From Glycomyces sp. TRM65418 (GTDB lineage Bacteria; Actinomycetota; Actinomycetes; Mycobacteriales; Micromonosporaceae): 64,000 nucleotides of DNA. Each line of letters begins with the position of its first letter. The first letter of the stretch is position 1. The stretch covers positions 434,001 to 498,000 of the forward strand of contig NZ_JAJFAX010000002.1 in NCBI RefSeq assembly GCF_019710475.1, in the 5' to 3' direction. The notes under the pieces are model-generated. The model worked only from the letters and a program-made list of their open reading frames with translations, ran no database searches and was not told the origin of the DNA. Below, in pieces: positions 27,182 to 35,234 of this stretch. The position numbers were made by a program, and so were the translations under genes.

Positions 27182-27799
27182 ATGAACGTGACTTCGGCTC
27201 ATTCGGTGGCCGCCGTGGATTACGACCGGCGCGCGCAGCTCTATCTGGCTGCGCGCGCCGGCGACGGCACTGCGCAGCAGACCCTCGTCGGCGAGCTCAA
27301 TGAGCTCCTCTGGCGAGCGGCCCGCCGTACGGGACTCGACAGGGAGAGTGCTTCGGACGTCGTGCAGACGGCCTGGCTTCGGCTGTGGCACATCGAGAAA
27401 GAGCTGGAACAGCCTCGAGCGCTGACCAAGTGGTTGCTCACCACCGTCAGCCGAGAAGCCTGGAAGCAGATCGGGCACATGCGACGAGAGCTCGTCGCCG
27501 ATCCGATCGACATCCAGGAGGAAGCGGCCCTCGAGGATATCGAGGACGGCTTCGTCCGTGCTGCCGAGCGAGAGGCCGTGCGTCGTGCCTTCCTCGCCCA
27601 ACCAGAACGGTGCCGGCGACTGCTCGCCTTCGTGGCGACCGTCGCCCGGCCCGATTACGACGTCATCGCCGAGGCACTCGGGATGAAAAGGGGGAGCATC
27701 GGACCCACACGGGGCCGTTGCTTGGACAAACTGAGGAAGACGCTCCTGGACGATCCGTCCTGGGGTGGAGGTGAGGAGCGGGATGAAGATGCGACCTGA
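27182..27799 (+). CDS. ECF-type RNA polymerase sigma factor of the CHAT cassette
   Basis: A 205-residue sigma factor. Region 2 spans about 20-90 (SASDVVQTAWLRLWHIE) and region 4 about 125-185 with the helix-turn-helix DVIAEALGMKRGSIGPTRGR. The GSIGPTRGRCLDKLRK wording belongs to an ECF group that, as I recall, is repeatedly found beside CHAT/subtilase genes. Base composition is noticeably less GC-rich than the flanking core genes. There is no adjacent transmembrane anti-sigma factor; the next, overlapping gene is the best candidate regulator. Probable target: the cassette itself, unproven. Confidence 0.85.
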   Translation: MNVTSAHSVAAVDYDRRAQLYLAARAGDGTAQQTLVGELNELLWRAARRTGLDRESASDVVQTAWLRLWHIEKELEQPRALTKWLLTTVSREAWKQIGHMRRELVADPIDIQEEAALEDIEDGFVRAAEREAVRRAFLAQPERCRRLLAFVATVARPDYDVIAEALGMKRGSIGPTRGRCLDKLRKTLLDDPSWGGGEERDEDAT

Positions 27800-28319
27800 A
27801 TACGAGAGTCAGGGTGAATTCGAGCCATTGGACTCCTGCGACGAGCGGATTCTCGCCGTGATCAACGAGCTGCATCGGCGAGACGACCCGATGCCGGAGG
27901 ACCTCAATGAGCGAGTGCAATTTGCGCTCGAACTCGAAGCCGAACTCGACGCACGGGTGGCGCGCGTTTCGCGCTCCAGTGAACTGGTTCTCACACGTGG
28001 GGACGCTGATCTCATTGTAGGCCAGGGTGATCCAGCGTCGATCACGTTCGACTGCGAAACGGTCACGGTTATGGTCACGCCTCGCCCTTCGGCGCTGCGA
28101 GAGCTGCGCCTTGACGGATGGATAGGTCCTGAGGGCACTTACGAAGTTGAACTCAGAAGTCCGGAGGGTTCGAGAAGGGCTTCGACCGATGAGACCGGTC
28201 GGTTCGTTCTCGAAGGTCTGCCCGACGGTCAGATGTTCCAACTGGTGATCCGGCCGGATGAGACGCTGCAGCGGGAAGGGCTACCGGCGGTCGTCGTGAC
28301 GCCTGCGGTGCGGTTGTAG
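27783..28319 (+). CDS. Small cassette protein with C-terminal beta domain (possible sigma regulator)
   Basis: A 178-residue soluble protein that overlaps the sigma-factor gene by 17 nt; GAGGAG lies 5 nt before ATG 27783 (ATG 27789 is also possible). Residues 1-65 are helical and acidic with DPMPEDLNERVQFALELEAE, a segment I recall as conserved in proteins encoded next to such sigma factors. Residues ~75-178 look like two beta-rich pieces: VTVMVTPRPSALRELRLDGW and a carboxypeptidase-regulatory-like ending (ASTDETGRFVLEGLPDG). There is no catalytic motif and no membrane helix. Translational overlap and position suggest an anti-sigma or adaptor role; this is inference. Confidence 0.7.
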   Translation: MKMRPEYESQGEFEPLDSCDERILAVINELHRRDDPMPEDLNERVQFALELEAELDARVARVSRSSELVLTRGDADLIVGQGDPASITFDCETVTVMVTPRPSALRELRLDGWIGPEGTYEVELRSPEGSRRASTDETGRFVLEGLPDGQMFQLVIRPDETLQREGLPAVVVTPAVRL

Positions 28320-28329
28320 CATGTGAAGA

Positions 28330-30843
28330 ATGCTTCACAGTGCCTGGCGCTTGTTCTCACGTGGGCACCGACTTCAGGGTAGGTGGCGCATCTCCGAGGC
28401 CGCCGAGGTGTTCGATGAGGCGCTGAAGCTGCTGGCGTGGAATCCGTCGGCGCCTCCGGAAGCTGGTACTGCACGGGCGAGACTCACTGCCCGAATTCTC
28501 ATCTCCCGTGCTTTGACATGGACTTACTCGGGTGATGCTCCCGCAGGATTGGCCTTGCTCGACCAGGTGGACCGCTTCGTGGATGAGCGGGATCGCGGAC
28601 TGCTGATGCATCAACGGGCGATGATCCTTCACCAGAACGGGCGGCCGGTAGACGCGCTTGCCTGGTTCGATCTCGCCGAACCGATACTCAGAAAGCACGG
28701 TCCCGACTGGACCTATGCAGGGCTGTTCTTGAACCGTGCGAACGCGTTGAGAGACCTGGGAATACTCGGCAAGGGACTGGAGAACGCGACGAGGGCTCGC
28801 GAACTCTTCGCGAAGCTCGGCCGTCGTCTCAACCAAGTGAAGGCGCAGCATGTGGAAGCGCTCTTGCTGCTCGATTTGGGCGAGGTCGCCAAGGCGCTCG
28901 CAGAATTCGAGGAGGTTCGGGCCCAATACCGAGAGCACGCTCCTGAACTGGAAGCGTTCGTCCACGGTTCCAACGCCGATGCGCTTCTCTATGTGGGTAT
29001 GTATCGGCAATCGGCCGAGCACTGGGCTGAAGCCATAGCTGCCTTGCGTCTGGCGGGCGACCATCGCACAGCGGCGATTTACGAGTATTGGCGCGCGGTC
29101 ACCGCTTTCGAAGACAATCAACTGAAGCTCGCCACCGATTGGGCGAAGCGAGCGATGAATTCTCTCTATGCGCAAGGCAATGAGCCGATGGCCTTCTTGG
29201 CGAGACTCCTGATTCTTCAGGGAGAATTCGACTCGGAGACTGAAGGCCCCGACTTCGCCGACAAGGTGTCCCGCCTTTGCGACGCCCTCGAACAGCGCGG
29301 ATGGACCCTCCGGCTCAAGCAGGCCCGTATTTTGGCTGCTCGGGCCCGCATCAGGGCGCGTGACCTCGAAGGCGTGGAAGTCGCCTTGGCGGATGAGGAG
29401 AGCGGCCCGGGCTACGAGGCGCTGGCCGAGGGTTTGGCCAGGCACCTTGCCAAGGCGGAGCTCGCCAGCGCTCGCGGGTTGGATCCGATTCCCGAACTGA
29501 AAGCAGGCCTCGATCAGCTGGACGAGTACCGAATGGCGTTCGGTTCGGTGGAATTCCAGGCGGGAGTCTCCGCCCTCGGCGTGCAGTTGTCCGGCAAAGG
29601 TTTGATCCACACCACCAATCATGGATCACCTGCGGAGATGCTCTGGTGGAGCGAGCGGTCCCGCGCCCAGGGCCTTCGCATCCCCCCGGTCAAATCGGCG
29701 ACCGAACCTGATGCGCGAGAAGCGCTCGGCCGGCTTCGTCAAGCACGTCAACGACTCTGGGACCTCCAAGTACAAGGTTCGGAAGGGAGCGAAGAACTTG
29801 AGCGGGTCCGCCAACTCGAAGAAGAGATCCGCGCCTACGACCGGACCAAGCCCGGACCTGGAGAGCAGGCCGAGCGCATCGCCCCCGATGCCATCCATGA
29901 CCTGGCGAAAGCCCGTGACACCGTTGTGGTCAGCCTTTACGAGGTCGGCGGCGATGTGCGTGCGATTCTCGCGGGGGGCGACGGCATTCAGCATGTCCGG
30001 CTGATGCAGCTCGAAGCGGCCGTGGAACTTGAACGCCGCATGGGAGCTGACTTGGATGCCCTCGGGAAGCCGTTTCGACTTCCGCCCCGCCTCCAGGCGA
30101 GCGTCGAAGGCTCGCTCCGCCGCAACGCCTCCGCGCTCGCCGAAGGCATCTGGGAGCCCATCGCCGCCTACGTTGGCGACCGCCAGGTGGTCATCGTGCC
30201 GCACAGCCGACTCGCCTGGGTGCCCTGGCCGCTGCTGCCGCAGCTCCGCGGGCGGCCGGTCACGGTCTCGCCTTCGGCCGAGGCATGGTGGCGGGCGGTC
30301 CATCGGAGTGCTGCCACCGGCCCCGCCCTCGTGGCGGCCGGCCCTGCGCTCTCCCGAGCGGGCGGGGAGATCGAGACGATCGCGGGTCTCTACCCGGGGG
30401 CGAATCTCATCACCGCAGATAAGTCCGATCCCGAACTCATCCTACGAGCGCTCGACGGTGCCTCGGTCGCCCACATTGCGGCGCACGGCCACCACGAGCC
30501 CGACAACGTCCTGTTCTCGCGCCTGGACTTCGGTCTCGGTCCGCTCAACGCGTACGAGCTCCTCGGTCTGGACCAGCCGCCCGGGCATGTGGTGCTCTCC
30601 TCGTGCGACCTCGGCCGGTCGACCGTGGCAGTCGGGAACGAGACCCTCGGCTTCACCGCGGCGCTCCTGCACGCCGGTACCTCCACTGTGGTCTCCAGCC
30701 TCGGCCGCGTACCCGACGACATGGCCGCCGAGATGATGATCGAGTACCACCGCCGCTGCGCCGCGGGCGCGACTCCCGCCGAAGCCCTCGCCGCCGTCGG
30801 TGAGCACCGCCCCTGGCATCCCTTCGTCGCGTTCGGCGCCTGA
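28330..30843 (+). CDS. TPR-CHAT caspase-like protease
   Basis: An 837-residue protein. Residues ~1-430 are a helical tetratricopeptide-like array (repeated A-x3-F/W-x2-A patterns such as EAAEVFDEALKLL, DALAWFDLAEPIL). A charged coiled stretch near 470-530 follows, then a CHAT (caspase-HetF associated with TPRs) peptidase domain from ~545. The catalytic dyad is His719 in HIAAHGHH and Cys759 in VVLSSCDLG; the helix TLGFTAALLHAGTSTVVSSL follows as in other CHAT domains. CHAT enzymes are caspase-clan cysteine proteases, some activated by ligands of their TPR part. The start is 10 nt after the previous stop. The TPR half is lower in GC than the CHAT half. Confidence 0.9.
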   Translation: MLHSAWRLFSRGHRLQGRWRISEAAEVFDEALKLLAWNPSAPPEAGTARARLTARILISRALTWTYSGDAPAGLALLDQVDRFVDERDRGLLMHQRAMILHQNGRPVDALAWFDLAEPILRKHGPDWTYAGLFLNRANALRDLGILGKGLENATRARELFAKLGRRLNQVKAQHVEALLLLDLGEVAKALAEFEEVRAQYREHAPELEAFVHGSNADALLYVGMYRQSAEHWAEAIAALRLAGDHRTAAIYEYWRAVTAFEDNQLKLATDWAKRAMNSLYAQGNEPMAFLARLLILQGEFDSETEGPDFADKVSRLCDALEQRGWTLRLKQARILAARARIRARDLEGVEVALADEESGPGYEALAEGLARHLAKAELASARGLDPIPELKAGLDQLDEYRMAFGSVEFQAGVSALGVQLSGKGLIHTTNHGSPAEMLWWSERSRAQGLRIPPVKSATEPDAREALGRLRQARQRLWDLQVQGSEGSEELERVRQLEEEIRAYDRTKPGPGEQAERIAPDAIHDLAKARDTVVVSLYEVGGDVRAILAGGDGIQHVRLMQLEAAVELERRMGADLDALGKPFRLPPRLQASVEGSLRRNASALAEGIWEPIAAYVGDRQVVIVPHSRLAWVPWPLLPQLRGRPVTVSPSAEAWWRAVHRSAATGPALVAAGPALSRAGGEIETIAGLYPGANLITADKSDPELILRALDGASVAHIAAHGHHEPDNVLFSRLDFGLGPLNAYELLGLDQPPGHVVLSSCDLGRSTVAVGNETLGFTAALLHAGTSTVVSSLGRVPDDMAAEMMIEYHRRCAAGATPAEALAAVGEHRPWHPFVAFGA

Positions 30844-30876
30844 CCCGCCCCCGACTTCCTGAGAAGGCCCACCCCG

Positions 30877-32172
30877 ATGACCGCTCCCGAGCCCGACCGC
30901 GACACCGAACCCGAGTCCGGTCGCCGACCCGAGTCGATGTTCCGCAACCCCGATCACCTGAAGCTCTTCACCTCCGTCGGAGCGAGCCAAATCGGCCTCC
31001 AGATCGCGTACTTCTCGATCTCGATCATCGCCGTGGTCGTGCTGGACCTCAGCGAATCCCAGATCGGGGTCCTGTACGCGATGGACCAGATCGCGCTGGT
31101 GCTCTTCGGCCTGCTGGTCGGCGTCTGGGTCGACCGGTTGCGGGACAAGCCGATCATCATCGTCAGCGAGATCTTCAGGGCGGCCGTGATGCTGAGCGTC
31201 CCCGTCGCCTGGGCGCTCGACGCGCTGACCGTCTGGCATGTGTACGCGGCGATGTTCCTGCTCGGCGTGGCCTCGGTGTTCTTCGATGTCGCGCAGGTCA
31301 GCTTCGTGCCCCGGCTGATCGACAACAACAGCCTCACCCGAGGGAATTCGCGGATCCACGGGATCAGGTCGGCCTCCGACACGGGCGGGCCCCTGGCCGC
31401 CGGGCCGCTGGTGTCGCTGCTGACCGCGCCGGTCGCGATCGTCGTGGCGGTGGTGTCGTTCGCCGTGTCGGCCTTCTCGGTCACCCGGATCCAGTACCGC
31501 GAAGAGGAACCCGAACGGGCCGAGAAGCCGCACGTCTGGACCGAGATCGTTCAGGGCGTCAAGTTCATCTTCCACGACATGATCCTGCGGAACATCGCGA
31601 TCGCGAGCGCCTGGTGCAACCTGTCGGTCGGCGCCTTCCAGGCCATGCTCATGGTGTTCCTCATCCGGGAGGCCGGCCAGTCGAGCGAGGTCGCCGGCTT
31701 CATCCTCGCCGGCTCCGGCGCCGGAGGCGTCCTGGGCGCGATGCTGGTCGGCCGTCTCTCGAAGCGGGCGGGCGTCGGCCCGACGGCGATCGCGGCGCTG
31801 GCGGTGTCCGGTCCCGGCATGGCGATCGTCGCCGCTTCCGGTCCCGGTTGGGGCGCTGCGGTGGCGTTCGCCGGGCAGGTGGTGTTCGTGTCCGCGGTCG
31901 TCGTGTTCAACGTGAACGTCATCAGCTACCGCCAGGCGGTCACCCCGGACGACATGCAGGGCCGAGTGGGGGCGACGCAGCGGGTGATCTGCTGGGCGGC
32001 GATGGCGGTCGGCTCGATCCTCGGCGGTTTCACGGGCGATCTCCTCAGCGCCCGGGCCGTGCTCTTGATCGCCGCCGCCATGTTGTGCCTCGGGTTCCTC
32101 CCGCTGTTGCGGACGCCGTTCCGGAGTCTGCGCGCGATTCCCGAAGAGCACGAAGTGCGGGCGAAGCCGTAG
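30877..32172 (+). CDS. MFS transporter, DHA3-type exporter
   Basis: A 431-residue major facilitator protein with about 12 hydrophobic helices and a 25-residue charged N-terminus. The loop GVWVDRLRDKPIIIVSE between helices 2 and 3 is the MFS motif A variant (G-x3-D-R), and SFVPRLIDNNSLTRGNS is typical of the drug/macrolide-type DHA3 group. It starts 33 nt after the CHAT gene on the same strand, with GAGAAGG upstream, so read-through from the cassette is possible. Its GC content resembles core genes. Substrate is unknown. Confidence 0.85.
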   Translation: MTAPEPDRDTEPESGRRPESMFRNPDHLKLFTSVGASQIGLQIAYFSISIIAVVVLDLSESQIGVLYAMDQIALVLFGLLVGVWVDRLRDKPIIIVSEIFRAAVMLSVPVAWALDALTVWHVYAAMFLLGVASVFFDVAQVSFVPRLIDNNSLTRGNSRIHGIRSASDTGGPLAAGPLVSLLTAPVAIVVAVVSFAVSAFSVTRIQYREEEPERAEKPHVWTEIVQGVKFIFHDMILRNIAIASAWCNLSVGAFQAMLMVFLIREAGQSSEVAGFILAGSGAGGVLGAMLVGRLSKRAGVGPTAIAALAVSGPGMAIVAASGPGWGAAVAFAGQVVFVSAVVVFNVNVISYRQAVTPDDMQGRVGATQRVICWAAMAVGSILGGFTGDLLSARAVLLIAAAMLCLGFLPLLRTPFRSLRAIPEEHEVRAKP

Positions 32173-32298
32173 CGATGTGTTGCTGAGCGTCATCCGTCGG
32201 GCACTGGGGAACCGGGTTTCGCGGACAGCACGCCCTGGTCATGGGCTGTCGAGCACCCACTGGGCACCAGTGTGGGCGTCGCACAGTAGGTTCCGAGG

Positions 32299-32727
32299 AT
32301 GAAGGAATCTTGGGACCCGGAAGCCGTCGGGGTGCTGCGTCTGCCGTCCGGCCGTCTCGTGCGCGGGCGCGCGCTCGCCCGGCCGCTGCCCGAGGGCCCC
32401 GACCCGGATTTCGCGCTCCACCTGCTGGGGCACGAGCCGCCGGAGGTCCCTTGGGCGTCCAGGTGGATCCTCTGGCCGGACTTCCGTCTCCCGAACGACA
32501 AGCCCGCCTTCGGGGAGGCCCTCCGGGAGGCCTGGGACCGCGCGGAGACCGAGCGCGTCGAGTTCGCCTGCTACGGCGGCCACGGCCGCACGGGCACCGC
32601 CCTGGCCTGCCTCGCGGTCCTCGACGGCGTGCCGGCCAGGGAAGCGGTCGCCTACGTGCGCGAGCACTACGCCAAGCGGGCGGTGGAGACCCCCTGGCAG
32701 AGCCGCTTCGTCTCCCGTTTCAGCTAG
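32299..32727 (+). CDS. Small protein-tyrosine/dual-specificity phosphatase-like protein
   Basis: A 142-residue protein with the PTP loop C-x5-R visible as CYGGHGRTG (Cys91 to Arg97). The upstream WILWPDFRLPND supplies a possible general-acid aspartate. Family members hydrolyse phosphotyrosine or related phosphomonoesters in the cytosol. TAGGTT (32287-32292) ends 6 nt before the ATG, so transcription is probably independent of the upstream MFS gene and leaderless. A weak hairpin (GGCCGG 32765-32770 with CCGGCC 32781-32786) follows. Confidence 0.78.
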   Translation: MKESWDPEAVGVLRLPSGRLVRGRALARPLPEGPDPDFALHLLGHEPPEVPWASRWILWPDFRLPNDKPAFGEALREAWDRAETERVEFACYGGHGRTGTALACLAVLDGVPAREAVAYVREHYAKRAVETPWQSRFVSRFS

Positions 32728-32992
32728 CGGCCGGAAGGCTGCAGCGGTCTTCGAAGACGGACGCGGCCGGCGCTGAAGGACCGGCCTCGCCTCATGTTCG
32801 TATGTCACCACGGTGCTGCCGGTGAAAGCGCGGATCGGCGAGACGTGCGAGCGGCACGGTCGAGTGCCCGAGAGGACTGCGAATCCCTTTTCCGTGTTCG
32901 ACGGACTCAGGCTGGGAGGCGTTTGCAGCGGCGTTGACATAAGGTGGGGCTCGTAACCCCTCCGGCTAGCGATCCCCCTCTCGAGGTTCCGT

Positions 32993-33712
32993 ATGGCGCA
33001 CCCCGGTCCGCAGCCGCGTCCGACGCGGCGCTGGCTGCCCGTTCTCGTCGTCGTCGCCGCGCTGCTCGTGGTCGGCCTCGCGGCGCAGGGGACGGGACTC
33101 CAGTGGCAGCAGGCCGAACTGCCCGAGGTGACCGGCGGCGGCGAGTCGATCCAACCGGGACTCCAGCCTTCGGAGGAGATGCCCAGCGCACCGGAGGTCC
33201 CGGCCGCGAGCGACGGGTTCTCCTTCCCTCCCTGGGTCTCGTGGCTGATCCTCGCCGTCCTCGTGGGCATCCCGCTGGCGTTCGTGCTGCTGTTCGTCGC
33301 GCGCAAGGTCATGGAATGGCTCATCGACGCCCCGCCGAACAGCGGCGACCCCGATCTCGAACCGCAGTACCTGCACCGCGACTTCACCCTCGTCGAGGAC
33401 GCCGTCAGCGCCGCCCTCGCCGACATGGACCTCGGCACGGACCCGCGCGCGGCCATCATGGCCTGCTGGGTCCATTTCGAGCGGGCCTCGGAAGCGGTCG
33501 GGATCGAACGCGAAACCTCCGACACCCCCTCCGACCTGGTGCGGAAACTGCTCGAACGCCATCAGCTCGACGGGGCCGCGCTCAACCGGCTCTCGGAGGC
33601 CTACCTGCGGGCCCGCTACTCGCCCCACCAGGTCGGCCAGGCCGACCGGGACCGGGCCCGCGACGCGCTCGTCGCGCTCCAGGCGCAGCTCGGCGTCCGG
33701 GAGGGCCGATGA
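32993..33712 (+). CDS. DUF4129 membrane protein, first gene of MoxR/DUF58 operon
   Basis: A 239-residue protein with two hydrophobic helices (about 14-30 and 78-102), an extracytoplasmic Pro/Glu-rich loop, and a cytosolic DUF4129 domain (~125-235: ACWVHFERASEAVGI, TPSDLVRKLLERH). DUF4129 proteins accompany MoxR ATPases and DUF58 proteins. TTGACA at about 32935 may be part of the operon promoter. It overlaps the next gene in an ATGA junction. Confidence 0.82.
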   Translation: MAHPGPQPRPTRRWLPVLVVVAALLVVGLAAQGTGLQWQQAELPEVTGGGESIQPGLQPSEEMPSAPEVPAASDGFSFPPWVSWLILAVLVGIPLAFVLLFVARKVMEWLIDAPPNSGDPDLEPQYLHRDFTLVEDAVSAALADMDLGTDPRAAIMACWVHFERASEAVGIERETSDTPSDLVRKLLERHQLDGAALNRLSEAYLRARYSPHQVGQADRDRARDALVALQAQLGVREGR

Positions 33713-34218
33713 AGGAGTTCCTCGCGCCGTTCGGGCGTCTCAGGCTCTGGCCCGCGGTCGGCGCCGTGGCCGCCGCCGGGTTCTTCTGGGTCCTCGGGCT
33801 GCTGTCGGGCGTCGACTTCTCGCTCTGGCAGCTGGTCCTCCTCGCCCTCGCCGCCCTGCTCGCCAACTCGGTCGTCAACGGGATGCGCGCCGACACCGAG
33901 AAGGCCCCCGAGCTCATCGTCCGCACCGTCAACGAACCGAGCTGGCGGCCCTTCACCGAAGTGAACCGCTGGGAGGACCGGCTCATCTTCGCCGAGGCGA
34001 AGCCCGGTCGCTTCGAGGGCACGAACGCCAAGCGGCAGCTCGTCGAACTCGCCGCCGAGCGGCTGCGGCTGCGCCGCGGCCTCTCGCTCACCGGGCAGCC
34101 CGACGAGTGCCGCGCGCTCCTCGGCGAGCGCACCTTCCAGTTCCTGACCGGGCCCGTACCGGACTGCCCCACCCCCTGGCAGCTCGACGAACACCTGCAA
34201 GCCATCGAGGAGATCTAA
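33709..34218 (+). CDS. Membrane protein of the MoxR operon, unknown
   Basis: A 169-residue protein with two adjacent N-terminal hydrophobic helices (about 12-32 and 36-56) and a cytosolic, arginine-rich C-terminal domain ending in PWQLDEHLQAIEEI. ATG 33709 overlaps the previous stop by 4 nt and its own stop overlaps the next ATG (TAATG), so it is tightly coupled to its neighbours. I do not recognise the family; its role must relate to the MoxR/DUF58 machinery. Confidence 0.75.
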   Translation: MKEFLAPFGRLRLWPAVGAVAAAGFFWVLGLLSGVDFSLWQLVLLALAALLANSVVNGMRADTEKAPELIVRTVNEPSWRPFTEVNRWEDRLIFAEAKPGRFEGTNAKRQLVELAAERLRLRRGLSLTGQPDECRALLGERTFQFLTGPVPDCPTPWQLDEHLQAIEEI

Positions 34219-35234
34219 TGTCCCCAGCACCGAGCGTCAGTCTCGACCAGGTCGCCGACCACGCGAGCGCGGTCCTGAAGTCCGTCCAGTCGGTCATCGT
34301 CGGCAAGGACGAGCCGCTGCGCCTGGTGCTCGCCGGGATCCTCGCGGGCGGACACATCCTCCTCGAAGATCTTCCGGGCCTCGGGAAGACGCTCACGGCG
34401 CGGTGCTTCGCGCAGAGCCTCGGGCTGGACTTCCAGCGGCTCCAGTTCACCCCCGACCTGCTGCCCGCGGACGTCACCGGTTCCCTGCTCTACAACCAGA
34501 AGAGCGGCGAGTTCGTCTACCGCAAGGGGCCGGTGCACACGAACCTGCTGCTCGCCGACGAGATCAACCGGACGCCGCCCAAGACCCAGTCGGCGCTGCT
34601 GGAGGCGATGCAGGAGCGCCAGGTCTCGGTCGAGGGGGAGACGCACCTGCTCCCCGAACCGTTCACGGTGCTCGCCACGTCCAACCCGGTCGAGTTCGAG
34701 GGCACCTACCAGCTGCCCGAGGCGCAGCTCGACCGGTTCCTGCTGCGCGTCTCCTTCGGCTACCCGACGCCGGACGAGGAGTGGGAGGTCCTCCAGCGGC
34801 GCCTCTCCCGCCGGGCCGAGACCGTCGACCTCGCGCCCGTCATCGACGCCGCCACGCTGGTGGGGATGCAGCGGGCGCTGGAGCAGGTCACCGTCGAGGA
34901 CTCGGTCGGCCGCTACATGGTCGCCATCACCGGCGCCACGCGCGGCCATGCGCAGGTGCAGGTCGGCGCGTCACCCCGCGGGTCGCTCGCACTGCTGCTC
35001 GCCTCGCGGGCGCTGGCCGTCCTTTCAGGACGCGACTTCGTGACCCCCGACGACGTGAAGGGCGTCGCGGGCGCGGCCCTGGCCCACCGCATCACCCTCA
35101 AGCCGGAGCTGTGGATGCGCCGCATCGACCCGGCCGCCGTCGTCGCCGACATCTGCCGCGGCGTCGAGGCGCCCCAGACGGTCAAGGACCCCACGTACTC
35201 GGCCGCGAGCGGGGATTCGGCGCGGCGGCCATGA
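34218..35234 (+). CDS. MoxR-type AAA+ ATPase
   Basis: A 338-residue AAA+ protein. Walker A is LEDLPGLGKT near residues 53-62, Walker B LLADEINR near 112-119, sensor 1 ATSNPVEFEGTYQLPEAQLD near 151-170, and the lid contains PSRG-like SPRGSLALLLASRA near 251. MoxR ATPases act as chaperones that assemble or activate partner proteins, commonly with DUF58 proteins as here. Both junctions overlap (TAATG upstream, ATGA downstream). Confidence 0.93.
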   Translation: MSPAPSVSLDQVADHASAVLKSVQSVIVGKDEPLRLVLAGILAGGHILLEDLPGLGKTLTARCFAQSLGLDFQRLQFTPDLLPADVTGSLLYNQKSGEFVYRKGPVHTNLLLADEINRTPPKTQSALLEAMQERQVSVEGETHLLPEPFTVLATSNPVEFEGTYQLPEAQLDRFLLRVSFGYPTPDEEWEVLQRRLSRRAETVDLAPVIDAATLVGMQRALEQVTVEDSVGRYMVAITGATRGHAQVQVGASPRGSLALLLASRALAVLSGRDFVTPDDVKGVAGAALAHRITLKPELWMRRIDPAAVVADICRGVEAPQTVKDPTYSAASGDSARRP

